From assembly GCA_023957475.1 (NCBI GenBank), contig JAMLHA010000009.1, positions 1-64,000 on the forward strand: DNA of 64,000 bases. Direction: 5' to 3'. Shown here one piece after another: positions 42,399 to 51,450 of the stretch (its first letter is position 1; the number at the start of each line of letters is the position of its first letter). The notes beneath the pieces were generated by a model. It was not told the origin of the DNA. It made no database searches and saw nothing but the letters and a program-made list of their open reading frames with translations. A program made the position numbers and the translations under genes. This DNA is from Crocinitomicaceae bacterium (GTDB lineage Bacteria; Bacteroidota; Bacteroidia; Flavobacteriales_D; Crocinitomicaceae).

Positions 42399-43931
42399 AT
42401 GAGTTTAATTATTGGGTTATTATTAGGAATTATTGGCGGTGGAGCAGGTGCTTTTGTTTTTTTGGGAACTGTTCAGAAAGCTAAAAGAGAACAATTGCTG
42501 AAAGAAGCAGAAAATGAAGCAGAATCAATCAAGAAAGAAAAAATTCTTCAAGCAAAAGAGAAGTTTTTGAAATTGAAAGAAGAACACGAAGAAGCTATTA
42601 AACAGCGTGAACGCAAATTGCAATCAACTGAAGATAGAGTGCGCAATCAAGAAAAACAATTGTCACAAAAAATTGAAGAAGCCAATCGTAAGGAAAAGCA
42701 AGCAGAAAAAGAGTTGAAAGAATTTGAAACAAAGAGAGAAGCACTTGAAACTCGTCAACAAGAATTGGATAAAATTCATCAAAAACAAGTAGCAGAATTA
42801 TCAAAAATATCTGGTATGAGCCCTGAAGATGCTAAAAACAACTTGGTTGAAGCATTAAAAGACGAAGCAAGAACTGCTGCGATGGCACATATCAAAGAAA
42901 TTGCTGAAGAAGCAAAATTGAATGCCAACAAGGAAGCAAAGAAAATTGTTATTCAAACCATTCAACGTGTTGCAACGGAACAAGTAGTTGAAAACGCTGT
43001 AACGGTATTCAACATCGATTCGGATGAGGTAAAAGGTCGAATCATTGGTCGTGAAGGACGTAATATTCGTGCCATTGAAGCTGCAACAGGTGTAGAAATC
43101 ATTGTGGATGACACGCCAGAAGCAATCATTTTATCTTGTTTTGACCCTGTTAGAAGAGAAATTGCACGATTGGCATTGCACCAATTGGTTTCTGATGGAC
43201 GTATCCACCCTGCTCGTATCGAAGAAGTAGTAGCAAAAACACGTAAACAATTGGATGAGGAAATTGCAGAAACAGGTAGAAGAACATGTATCGATTTAGG
43301 TATTCATGGATTGCATCCTGAGTTAACCAGAATGGTCGGACGTATGAAGTATCGCTCTTCTTATGGACAAAACTTGTTGCAACACTCTCGTGAAGTTGCT
43401 AATATGTGTGCCATCATGGCTTCTGAACTTGGATTAAATGTGAAGATTGCTAAAAGAGCCGGTCTATTGCACGATATTGGTAAAGTTCCAGATGAAGAAC
43501 CAGAATTGCCACACGCTATTTTGGGTATGAAAATGGCAGAAAAATATGGTGAAAAACCAGATGTATTGAATGCCATTGGTGCTCACCACGATGAAATTGA
43601 AATGACTACATTGATTGCTCCAATCGTGCAAGTATGTGATGCTATTTCTGGTGCGCGCCCAGGTGCTCGACGTGAAATCATCGAATCGTATATTAAACGT
43701 ATTAAGGACTTAGAATCATTGGCTTTGTCTTATGAAGGTGTATCAAGTGCTTATGCTATTCAAGCAGGTAGAGAGTTGCGTGTAATGGTAGAAAGCGAAA
43801 AAGTATCCGATCAAATGGTAGATGAACTATCGTTTAATATTTCACATAAAATACAAACCGAAATGACCTATCCTGGACAAGTGAAGGTAACTGTAATTCG
43901 TGAAAAAAGATCGGTAAATTACGCTAAATAA
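42399..43931 (+). CDS. rny: Ribonuclease Y
   Basis: A 510-residue endoribonuclease anchored in the membrane that starts mRNA decay. An N-terminal membrane helix ([19 protein letters not shown]) is followed by a long coiled coil (residues about 25-150), a KH RNA-binding domain ([19 protein letters not shown]) and the HD catalytic domain with [21 protein letters not shown] and GAHHDEIE. All key motifs are present. The next gene, the first of a polysaccharide locus, overlaps its stop by 1 nt. Confidence 0.95.
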   Translation: MSLIIGLLLGIIGGGAGAFVFLGTVQKAKREQLLKEAENEAESIKKEKILQAKEKFLKLKEEHEEAIKQRERKLQSTEDRVRNQEKQLSQKIEEANRKEKQAEKELKEFETKREALETRQQELDKIHQKQVAELSKISGMSPEDAKNNLVEALKDEARTAAMAHIKEIAEEAKLNANKEAKKIVIQTIQRVATEQVVENAVTVFNIDSDEVKGRIIGREGRNIRAIEAATGVEIIVDDTPEAIILSCFDPVRREIARLALHQLVSDGRIHPARIEEVVAKTRKQLDEEIAETGRRTCIDLGIHGLHPELTRMVGRMKYRSSYGQNLLQHSREVANMCAIMASELGLNVKIAKRAGLLHDIGKVPDEEPELPHAILGMKMAEKYGEKPDVLNAIGAHHDEIEMTTLIAPIVQVCDAISGARPGARREIIESYIKRIKDLESLALSYEGVSSAYAIQAGRELRVMVESEKVSDQMVDELSFNISHKIQTEMTYPGQVKVTVIREKRSVNYAK

Positions 43932-44899
43932 TGAATTTGGTTAAAGATAAACTATTTTTGGTAACAGGTGGAGCTGGATTTATCGGCTCCAACCTTGTTG
44001 AAACACTTTTAGACTTAGGAGCAAAAGTAAGGGTGTTGGATAACTTGGAAACTGGGCACAAAAAAAATATTGCACCTTTTTTAAATCACCCTAATTTCAC
44101 TTTTATTGAAGGAAGTATCACTGATTTTGAAACCTGCTTAAATGCCGTTGATGGGGTTGATGGGGTTTCTCATCAAGCGGCTTTGGGTTCTGTGCCACGC
44201 TCAATTGCTTTTCCACACAATACGCATGCAGCAAACGCAACAGGCTTTTTAAACATGCTTCATGCTGCTAAGGAGAAAGGAGTAAAACGTTTTGTTTATG
44301 CCAGTTCAAGTTCTGTTTATGGAGATTCAAAAGCATCGCCAAAAACAATTGGTTCGGAAGGAAATTTATTGAGCCCGTATGCCGTTACCAAAGCGTTGAA
44401 TGAAGAATATGCAAGTGTTTACCACAAGTTGCACCAAACAGAAACAGTTGGTTTGCGTTATTTCAACGTGTTTGGACCAAAGCAAGATCCAAATGGTGTC
44501 TATGCAGCAGCCATTCCAAAATTCATTGATAAATTGATAAAAGGAGAAGAATTGGTTATCAATGGTGATGGTGAACAAACGCGTGATTTTACTTTTGTTA
44601 AAAATGCAGTGAATGCAAATATTTTAGCACTCACAACGACTAATGAAACAGCTTTTGGAAGGGCATTCAATGTGGCTTGTAGTCACTTTCAATCATTGAA
44701 TGAGGTTGTTTCTGTATTGAAAGAAAATTTGCGAGCTAAAAATTTATTATCACCAAAAGCGACCGTTGTAAATGGACCAGATAGGGCAGGAGATATTAGA
44801 GATTCTTTAGCAGATATTAGTGAAACACAAAAACTATTGGGTTATACAGAGATTATTCATTTCAATGAAGGAATAAAACGACTAATAGACAGTATATAA
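43931..44899 (+). CDS. NAD-dependent sugar-nucleotide epimerase (UDP-GlcNAc C4-epimerase-like)
   Basis: A 322-residue extended SDR epimerase. The NAD motif TGGAGFIGSNLVETLLD, the serine region YASSSSVYGDSKAS and the active-site YAVTK (YxxxK) are complete. The sequence most resembles WbpP/VipB-type UDP-N-acetylglucosamine 4-epimerases. It would make a sugar precursor for the polysaccharide locus that it starts. Its ATG overlaps the rny stop by 1 nt (TAATG), an unusual housekeeping-to-capsule junction. Confidence 0.88.
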   Translation: MNLVKDKLFLVTGGAGFIGSNLVETLLDLGAKVRVLDNLETGHKKNIAPFLNHPNFTFIEGSITDFETCLNAVDGVDGVSHQAALGSVPRSIAFPHNTHAANATGFLNMLHAAKEKGVKRFVYASSSSVYGDSKASPKTIGSEGNLLSPYAVTKALNEEYASVYHKLHQTETVGLRYFNVFGPKQDPNGVYAAAIPKFIDKLIKGEELVINGDGEQTRDFTFVKNAVNANILALTTTNETAFGRAFNVACSHFQSLNEVVSVLKENLRAKNLLSPKATVVNGPDRAGDIRDSLADISETQKLLGYTEIIHFNEGIKRLIDSI

Positions 44900-44913
44900 C
44901 ACTACAGCTATAA

Positions 44914-46203
44914 ATGAAATTAATAAAAAATTTAACTAGTAACAACTTCGTTAAATCTGTAGCCGTTTTAATGACAGGAACGGTTATTTCTCAAGTAATT
45001 TCATTTTTAATCACACCGATTTTAACACGTATCTATCCACCAGAGGTGATGAGTGATTTGAATTTATACACTCGATTGGTTGGTTTTTTAGCAGCATTGG
45101 CCACTGCTAGGTATGAGCTTTCTTTGCCTTTACCAAAACGTGATGAACACTCTTATTTGCTCTATAAGCTGTCATTGCGAATAGCTTCTTATATCCTACT
45201 GGGTGTAGGAATTTTAATTTGCCTCTATTTTCTATTAACAGGCTTTGATATTCAATTTTTAGTATTTGCCTCTCTAACGTTATCTAGCGCCTTTTTCTTG
45301 ACGTTTACCAACCTTGGTATCAATTGGGCTATTAGAAAGAAGGAATTTAAACGTATTTCTTTTTCAAAAATCCTTTTATCATCGATTACAAGTGGTTTTA
45401 AGTGGTTGTTTGGTGTGTTTGGCTGGGGAAGCAATGGTTTGTTATTGGCCTCGCTTATAGGATTCTTTATTTCATCGATTACATTTATAAAAGAGTGGTT
45501 TTCTATAGATAAAAAATTAGCACCAGTAAGATCTCGACAAAAGACAAAAGCATTAGCCGCGCTTTATAGGGAGTTTCCATCAATAAATCTGCCGCATGCT
45601 ATGGTTGATTTAGGAAAAGATTTGTTATTGGCATTTTTTATGATATTCTATTTCAGCAAAGAAGTATTTGGTTGGTATAGCTTGTCGTATTCGGTATTGC
45701 AAATGCCTATTTCTATTATTGGATTGGCTATTGGACAAGTGTTTTTTAGTAGAAGTGCCGAATTGACTAGTAACGGACAATCAACCTTGCCACTTTTGAA
45801 AAAAACAGTTTTATCACTTTTTCTTCTTTCACTTGGACCATTTATGATTTTGTTCTTCTTTGGCGAATCGCTCTTTGGTTTTGTTTTTGGTGCAAATTGG
45901 GCTACAGCAGGTAGTTATTCACAAATTATGACCATTTGGTTCATCATGGGATTTTTAAATTCTGTTGTTTCAACCTTACCATCTGTTTTGCATCGACAAA
46001 AAGAATTTTTCTATTTAGGCATCATAAGTGCAGTGATTCAAATTACAGGTTTTGGGCTTTTACCGTTGATTATTGGTACTGGAAACGAAGAATTTCCAAC
46101 AATTTTATGGATTGTTTCAATTGCACAAAGTATCTTCTTTTGTTATGTGCTTTATGCAATTATTCAGTTTGCAAAAAAGGGGGTGAAGAAGGAAAAATTG
46201 TAG
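44914..46203 (+). CDS. Polysaccharide flippase, Wzx-like (MATE/MOP superfamily)
   Basis: A 429-residue integral membrane protein with roughly 12 to 14 hydrophobic helices and the N-terminal sequence SVAVLMTGTVISQVISFLIT typical of Wzx and other MOP flippases. It would flip the lipid-linked repeat unit made by the glycosyltransferases across the inner membrane. The middle carries an ARYELSLPLPKRDEH motif often seen in this family. It is the second gene of the polysaccharide locus. Confidence 0.88.
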   Translation: MKLIKNLTSNNFVKSVAVLMTGTVISQVISFLITPILTRIYPPEVMSDLNLYTRLVGFLAALATARYELSLPLPKRDEHSYLLYKLSLRIASYILLGVGILICLYFLLTGFDIQFLVFASLTLSSAFFLTFTNLGINWAIRKKEFKRISFSKILLSSITSGFKWLFGVFGWGSNGLLLASLIGFFISSITFIKEWFSIDKKLAPVRSRQKTKALAALYREFPSINLPHAMVDLGKDLLLAFFMIFYFSKEVFGWYSLSYSVLQMPISIIGLAIGQVFFSRSAELTSNGQSTLPLLKKTVLSLFLLSLGPFMILFFFGESLFGFVFGANWATAGSYSQIMTIWFIMGFLNSVVSTLPSVLHRQKEFFYLGIISAVIQITGFGLLPLIIGTGNEEFPTILWIVSIAQSIFFCYVLYAIIQFAKKGVKKEKL

Positions 46204-46262
46204 AAAAAAGGTGTTAATTTGCTAAAATCAGTATCTTTCGGAAGATTTCAGTTATTTTTTAA

Positions 46263-46847
46263 ATGAAAATTTTAAATTACTTTGTCAATAAATGTGAGCT
46301 TTTTCTTCTAAAAAAAGTGAAGCCAAGAATGCTTTATTCCATTTTTGTGAACGGAAAACACGTTCCTAATTCGCGAATTGGTAGCACAACAACTATTGAA
46401 GGGGAGAAGCATTTTAAATTAGCTGAAAATGTGTTTATTGGTCAGTATAACTTTATAGAAGCTTCCAATGGAATTGAAGTAGGAGAAGGATGTCAAATAA
46501 CGAATTATATTTCAATTTTAAGCCATAGTTCGCATAATTCAATTAGATTTTACGGAAAACACTACAGAAAATATGCAGCTGACTTAAAAGGATACATAAA
46601 GGGGTCTGTAAAAATTGGAAACTATTGTTTTATTGGTCCTCATTCAACCATCATGCCGAATACGGTTATTGGAAAAGGAAGTATTGTTGCTGCTTATAGC
46701 TTTGTGAAGGGGGATTTCCCTGATTATAGTATCATTGCTGGAAATCCTGCAAAAGTTGTTGGAAACACACAAGATAAAGATTTAAAATTCATTGAAGAAC
46801 ATCCTGAATTAATTGAATTCTATAATGAGTGGACAAAAGAAAGTTAA
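46263..46847 (+). CDS. Hexapeptide-repeat acyltransferase
   Basis: A 194-residue left-handed beta-helix transferase, probably an O-acetyltransferase that decorates the polysaccharide. The repeat pattern is visible in IEVGEGCQITNYISIL, VKIGNYCFIGPHSTIMPN and VIGKGSIVAAYSFVKGD, ending with the usual YSIIAGNPAKVVG. The catalytic histidine pocket is likely near SHSSHNS. It is located just after the flippase; the end overlaps the next gene by 23 nt. Confidence 0.82.
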   Translation: MKILNYFVNKCELFLLKKVKPRMLYSIFVNGKHVPNSRIGSTTTIEGEKHFKLAENVFIGQYNFIEASNGIEVGEGCQITNYISILSHSSHNSIRFYGKHYRKYAADLKGYIKGSVKIGNYCFIGPHSTIMPNTVIGKGSIVAAYSFVKGDFPDYSIIAGNPAKVVGNTQDKDLKFIEEHPELIEFYNEWTKES

Positions 46848-47730
46848 GGTTTTAATTGTTGGCTTGCCTTTATTTGCTCAACAGTTAAAAAAGGATTTAG
46901 AAGCCTTTGATCGGGTAAATAAATACTATTGCTTAGACACTTACTACAATAGAAAGGATAGAATAAAAGCCTTTTTTAGATTGCCTTTTGTGGATGTTGT
47001 TTACTCCATAAATGGAAGTTTAAGTAAAAGTAAAGTGTTTGATATTGCTTTTTTGTTGAAAAAAAGAGTGATGATGACTTGGGTAGGTACGGATGTTACA
47101 AAAGCTAAAAAAGAATCCAATAAGAATCAACAATATCTTGAGTATTCTGAACACTACTGTGAAGTTGAATGGATTCAGCAGGAGTTGAAAGAATTAAAAA
47201 TCAATGCGAAAATTCAAAATTTTTTTAATTTTAAATCAACCATTGAAGCCCCAATAGTGACAAAACCAACACTGACTATTCTGACTTACATAAGTAAAAA
47301 TAGGGAAGAATATTATGGTTGGAATGAGCTCTGTTTTGTTGCCGAACAACACCCAGATGTTTCCTTTACAGTTGTTGGTACAGATGGTGTTGGAAAATAT
47401 CCTTCTAATGTTCATTGTTTGGGATGGCAAAAAGACATGAATCAACATTTCAATAATGCACAATGTACCATGCGTTTTGTGGAGCACGATGGTTTGTCAG
47501 GCTTTGTTTTAGAATCTCTTTTGAGAGGAAAACAAGTAATATATAGTGAACCTTTGATTCATTGTATTCATGTTAATTCTAAGGAAGCAATCAATCAGCA
47601 GGTTGGACAATTAAAACAGCGAATACAGAATGGAGAAACTATTTTTAATCAGGAGGGAAGGGACTATGTGTTAGCTAATTTTAACACACAAACCGTTTTG
47701 ACTAACTTAGTAACAAACTTCACTAAATGA
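46825..47730 (+). CDS. Glycosyltransferase family protein
   Basis: A 301-residue GT-B-like transferase, weakly conserved. The N-terminal half has VKVLIVGLPLFAQQLKKDLE and MMTWVGTDVTKAKK; the C-terminal half has VSFTVVGTDGVGKYPSNV and MRFVEHDGLSGFVLESLLRG, the last resembling the donor-binding E-x7-E region of GT4 enzymes. The ATG at 46825 (MSGQKKVKVLIVG) lies in the end of the acyltransferase gene. Its ATGA stop/start overlap leads to the next transferase. Donor unknown. Confidence 0.75.
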   Translation: MSGQKKVKVLIVGLPLFAQQLKKDLEAFDRVNKYYCLDTYYNRKDRIKAFFRLPFVDVVYSINGSLSKSKVFDIAFLLKKRVMMTWVGTDVTKAKKESNKNQQYLEYSEHYCEVEWIQQELKELKINAKIQNFFNFKSTIEAPIVTKPTLTILTYISKNREEYYGWNELCFVAEQHPDVSFTVVGTDGVGKYPSNVHCLGWQKDMNQHFNNAQCTMRFVEHDGLSGFVLESLLRGKQVIYSEPLIHCIHVNSKEAINQQVGQLKQRIQNGETIFNQEGRDYVLANFNTQTVLTNLVTNFTK

Positions 47731-48794
47731 AAGGATTATTAATAGCATACTCCTATTCTCCAAATAAGACAGTTGGAGCACTTCGTCCAACATATTGGGC
47801 TGAAGAGATTGCTAACCATTCTTCTATTTCATTGGATGTGATTACCGCCACTCCCAATGATCAACCAAATGTTTTTGTTGTGCCTCATAAGTCAACTTCT
47901 AGTTATAATAAAATTATTAAAGACGAAGGAATAAGTTGGCGATTGGATGTGAAGCAATTCTTAACCAATTTCTCGTTAACGGAATATTCTTTTGTAATTC
48001 TTACAGGCGGACCCTTTTTTCACTTTTATTCTTTGTCTAAATTTTTTAAAAAACAAGGATTAAAAGTAATCTTAGATTTTAGAGATCCATTTTCGTATAA
48101 TCCACGTTTTAACGAAAAAGGGTTGAAGAAATTTATTAAAAAAACCTACGAAAAATGGGCTATAAGTAAAGCCGATCTTGTTGTTTCTGTCAACCAAGAA
48201 TGCCATCAATACATTGCGCCAAGCATTCATTGCAAACGAGCAATTATACCCAATGGATTCGATGAACGTAGTTTGCCAAAAATGACAGAAATGAGTAAAT
48301 CAAACTCTTTGTTTTATGCAGGAAGGCTTTATTGGAATCCTGCAACATTCTTTGAAACATTGAGCAATAATGAGTGGGATTTGTATCACGCGGGGCAATC
48401 ATCTGATTTTGATCACCCATACATTCATTCTGAACACTACCATTATTTGGGAATGTTAAATCAAAAAGAGATGTACAAAGAATTACAAAAACACGATATT
48501 GGCGTTGTGTTTACAATAAACGTACCGTTTGAATCAACCACAAAAATATACGATTACATAGGATTGAATAAAAAGATTCTTATCGTTACACAAGGCAAAC
48601 CAGGAGAAGGTGCTTTGATGCGAGAAATGCAAAATTATCCTTATTATCGTTGGGTAGAGAATAAAGACACTGCAATAAAAACAGCCATCGAAGAATTGAA
48701 TCAACTAGAGGTTCAACCTTTTGATGCTAGTCCATATAGCAGAAAACATACATTGGAATTATTAATAGAAGAACTAAAAGCAATTTTAAATTGA
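47727..48794 (+). CDS. Glycosyltransferase family protein
   Basis: A 355-residue GT-B-fold transferase with a typical N terminus for Bacteroidota polysaccharide enzymes (LLIAYSYSPNKTVGALRP), a FRDPFSYNPRF segment, VVSVNQECHQYI, and a C-terminal half with LFYAGRLYWNP and HDIGVVFTINVPFESTTK, then YDYIGLNKKILIV. It starts in an ATGA overlap and ends in a TTGA overlap with the next gene. Sugar specificity cannot be predicted. Confidence 0.78.
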   Translation: MKGLLIAYSYSPNKTVGALRPTYWAEEIANHSSISLDVITATPNDQPNVFVVPHKSTSSYNKIIKDEGISWRLDVKQFLTNFSLTEYSFVILTGGPFFHFYSLSKFFKKQGLKVILDFRDPFSYNPRFNEKGLKKFIKKTYEKWAISKADLVVSVNQECHQYIAPSIHCKRAIIPNGFDERSLPKMTEMSKSNSLFYAGRLYWNPATFFETLSNNEWDLYHAGQSSDFDHPYIHSEHYHYLGMLNQKEMYKELQKHDIGVVFTINVPFESTTKIYDYIGLNKKILIVTQGKPGEGALMREMQNYPYYRWVENKDTAIKTAIEELNQLEVQPFDASPYSRKHTLELLIEELKAILN

Positions 48795-49939
48795 TAAACA
48801 ACATTAAAACAGGAGTTTTGCTCATTTACTTGGCACTTGTTATAGTGGTAGATTTGCTATTGCCTAAACTTGGGTTCATTTCTTTATCCAATCTTCTTTT
48901 TCCGATAGTTTTAATCGTATTGGGACATACTTATTTTAAGGATAAAACCTTTTTACTAATTGGTTCTTTGGTTATCCTTTATTGTCTTTTTGAAGTTTTT
49001 GTCAATTTTTACAATGCACCATTGACTACGAATGAAATTTCTTATGTATTGCGACCTTTAAAGTTATTTGCAATAGGCTATTCAACTTATTTTTTGATGC
49101 AAAAATATGCTCCACAAATAAAGAACCTTTTACTGTTTTCATTTATTGGGGTAGCAGTTATTGTTGCATTGCAACTATTGGGGATTTCATCAATTATTGA
49201 TTGGTATGTACCACAAAAAGAGATTGCAGATTCACTCAAATTTTCATTGTTTGATGCACGTGTTATCGGTGTGTTCATTAACCCTAATAATTTAGGTCTA
49301 TTTGCTTTACTTAGCTTTGTATTTGTTTACAAAAATGATATGAACTACAAGAAAGAGTTGTTATTGCTATTATTTCTACTAATGTTATTTTCACAATCAA
49401 GAACAGTAATAATAGCTTTTATAGTGATAATTTTACTAGAGTTCATTCGCTTTAAAAAAGTAAAGATTAACTATTGGTATTTATTGGCATTTTTTGCTCT
49501 AATTATTGGTATTGGTCTATCATTACCAAATACAAGAAGTTTATTTACAGGTGATGCTTTTCATTCTAATTCATTTTTAAAACGCTTTTTCGTTATCGAT
49601 AACGTGTTACAAGTAAATAAAGAATCTTTTGTACTAGGGAAAGGACATATTAACGATATCATTTCTTTGGTAGGAGGCTCAATTGATAATGAGTATGCTT
49701 ATATTTACTTGGAGTATGGAATTATAGGGTTGATTTTAACACTTCTAGGTTTTGCAGGATTATTTATCGGATTATATAGAAAATCTGCTAACTATATCAC
49801 TATTTATCTGTTTGTAATACTATTGATTGCAGGATTTACAAATCTTAGTTTTTCTAATTATGAAATACTTCCATTTATGATTGTTTTCTGCGTTTTATCA
49901 TTAGTTTCGCAAAGGAAAGAAGCAGAAAAACTAAAATAA
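48791..49939 (+). CDS. O-antigen polymerase/ligase-like membrane protein (Wzy-type)
   Basis: A 382-residue membrane protein with about ten hydrophobic helices and one larger outer loop. FINPNNLGLFALLSF, FSQSRTVIIAFIV and DNEYAYIYLEYGIIGL match conserved parts of the O-antigen polymerase/ligase superfamily. It should polymerise repeat units in the periplasm. The start is TTG at 48791, overlapping the previous stop by 4 nt. Its last 65 nt overlap the end of a minus-strand gene. Confidence 0.82.
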   Translation: MINNIKTGVLLIYLALVIVVDLLLPKLGFISLSNLLFPIVLIVLGHTYFKDKTFLLIGSLVILYCLFEVFVNFYNAPLTTNEISYVLRPLKLFAIGYSTYFLMQKYAPQIKNLLLFSFIGVAVIVALQLLGISSIIDWYVPQKEIADSLKFSLFDARVIGVFINPNNLGLFALLSFVFVYKNDMNYKKELLLLLFLLMLFSQSRTVIIAFIVIILLEFIRFKKVKINYWYLLAFFALIIGIGLSLPNTRSLFTGDAFHSNSFLKRFFVIDNVLQVNKESFVLGKGHINDIISLVGGSIDNEYAYIYLEYGIIGLILTLLGFAGLFIGLYRKSANYITIYLFVILLIAGFTNLSFSNYEILPFMIVFCVLSLVSQRKEAEKLK

Positions 49940-50348
49940 AAACACCAATTGTCTTATTCCAAGGACGTTCGTTTTGTCGAATATTTATTCGTACTTGAGA
50001 AAAGTTTTTATTAGGTTTAAAATGCTGATCTTCGATATACTTTTGTGCTATTTTTTCCAAAGAATTGGCATTGTTTGTTTTGATTGCTAATTCAATATGC
50101 TTGGATGAGGTGTCATCAGTATTGTAATAAGAGTTGGTGTAAGTTAGAATATAAGCTTTATAATCGATTGTATTTTGGTATTGTGGTTGCCAAGCAGTAT
50201 CGATTGCTTCGATATCATCTTCTGCTACAGCATATACGATTCGTGCATCGCATGTTGGTTCAACAGCTATAAAGTGAAACAATAAAGAGCTAATAAGAGT
50301 AGCTCCAAGTATTAGAAAAAAACTATTTTTGTTATTTAATAGCTGCAT
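49875..50348 (-). CDS. Two-helix membrane protein, possibly Wzz-like chain-length regulator
   Basis: A 157-residue protein with a membrane helix at residues 11-29 (FFLILGATLISSLLFHFIA) and one near residues 133-149 (TIGVFILVFLLLSFA), and a periplasmic part of about 100 residues between them. This topology fits short Wzz/chain-length proteins, but no conserved proline-rich Wzz motif is seen, so the call is tentative. It is the only minus-strand gene in the locus and ends inside the Wzy-like gene. Confidence 0.55.
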   Translation of the reverse strand: MQLLNNKNSFFLILGATLISSLLFHFIAVEPTCDARIVYAVAEDDIEAIDTAWQPQYQNTIDYKAYILTYTNSYYNTDDTSSKHIELAIKTNNANSLEKIAQKYIEDQHFKPNKNFSQVRINIRQNERPWNKTIGVFILVFLLLSFAKLMIKRRKQS

Positions 50349-50394
50349 TGATTAAATTTATCATGCAAAATAAGTAAAATTTAATGATTTCTCT

Positions 50395-51450
50395 ATGAAA
50401 GTGCTAATTCTTGCTGATATCAACTCTTCGCATACTAAGAAATGGGTGGAGGGAATTTGCACTTCAGGAATTGAGGTTGGAGTATTTTCTTTGCGAACAC
50501 CAACTAACGATTGGGTAAATCAATATGATAATTTAACGATTTTCCCAATGAAACCTGAATCTGGTATTTTGGGTAAGTTAGGTTATCTAAGTCAAATAAA
50601 AACAGTAAAAGAAATTGTAGCAACTTTTCAACCAGATATTGTACACGCACATTATGCCACCTCTTACGGATTACTAGGCGTTAAATCCAATGCAAAACGA
50701 TTGTTTATATCAGTTTGGGGTTCAGATGTGTTGGAGTTCCCAAAAAAAACATTCTTGCATAAGCGAATATTGAAGTATATTTTGTCAAAAGCGGATCAAT
50801 TGTTCTCTACAAGTAGAATCTTGACCGAGGAAACAAAAAAATATACAGACAAATCGATTGAAATAATACCTTTCGGGATAGACATAGACCAATTTAGAAC
50901 ATTACCGAAGGCAAATAATGAAAAATTTATTATTGGTACCATAAAGAAGTTAGAACATACTTACGGCATTGATCGATTGATTGAAGTTGTAGTGCGATTA
51001 AAGCCAAAATACCCGCAAATAGAATGTCATATATACGGTTACGGAGATTTGCAACAACAATACGAAGAAATGATTCAAAAAAATAATGCAACCGACTATA
51101 TTCAACTAAAAGGTTATATCCCTCATAACGAAGTAGTGAATGCATTAAATGAAATTTCCATTTTTTGTAATCTTTCAAGAAGAGAAAGTTTTGGTGTAGC
51201 TGTACTAGAAGCTTTAGCATGTGAAACGCCAGTAGTAGTCACAAAAGTTGGTGGCTTGGTTGAAGTTGTTGACGATAAAAAAAATGGCTTCATTTGTGAA
51301 GAGTCAATTGATGCTATTGCTTCAAAAGTGGAGCAATTAATTATTGATGATCAATTACGCATAGCTATGGGTAAAAATGGTAGAGAATGGGTTGTGAAAC
51401 AGTATAATTGGAAAGAAAATTTAGCAAAGATGCTCTCATTTTATCATTAA
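50395..51450 (+). CDS. Glycosyltransferase, GT4 family
   Basis: A 351-residue GT4 enzyme. The N-terminal part has KVLILADINSSHTKKW and PDIVHAHYATSYGLLG; the C-terminal part has FIIGTIKKLEHTYGIDRLIE, then HIYGYGDLQQQYE and SRRESFGVAVLEALACETPV, in which the two glutamates are the E-x7-E donor motif. This is the clearest retaining transferase of the locus. The start is preceded by the antisense gene; the next gene starts in the TAATG overlap. Confidence 0.9.
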   Translation: MKVLILADINSSHTKKWVEGICTSGIEVGVFSLRTPTNDWVNQYDNLTIFPMKPESGILGKLGYLSQIKTVKEIVATFQPDIVHAHYATSYGLLGVKSNAKRLFISVWGSDVLEFPKKTFLHKRILKYILSKADQLFSTSRILTEETKKYTDKSIEIIPFGIDIDQFRTLPKANNEKFIIGTIKKLEHTYGIDRLIEVVVRLKPKYPQIECHIYGYGDLQQQYEEMIQKNNATDYIQLKGYIPHNEVVNALNEISIFCNLSRRESFGVAVLEALACETPVVVTKVGGLVEVVDDKKNGFICEESIDAIASKVEQLIIDDQLRIAMGKNGREWVVKQYNWKENLAKMLSFYH

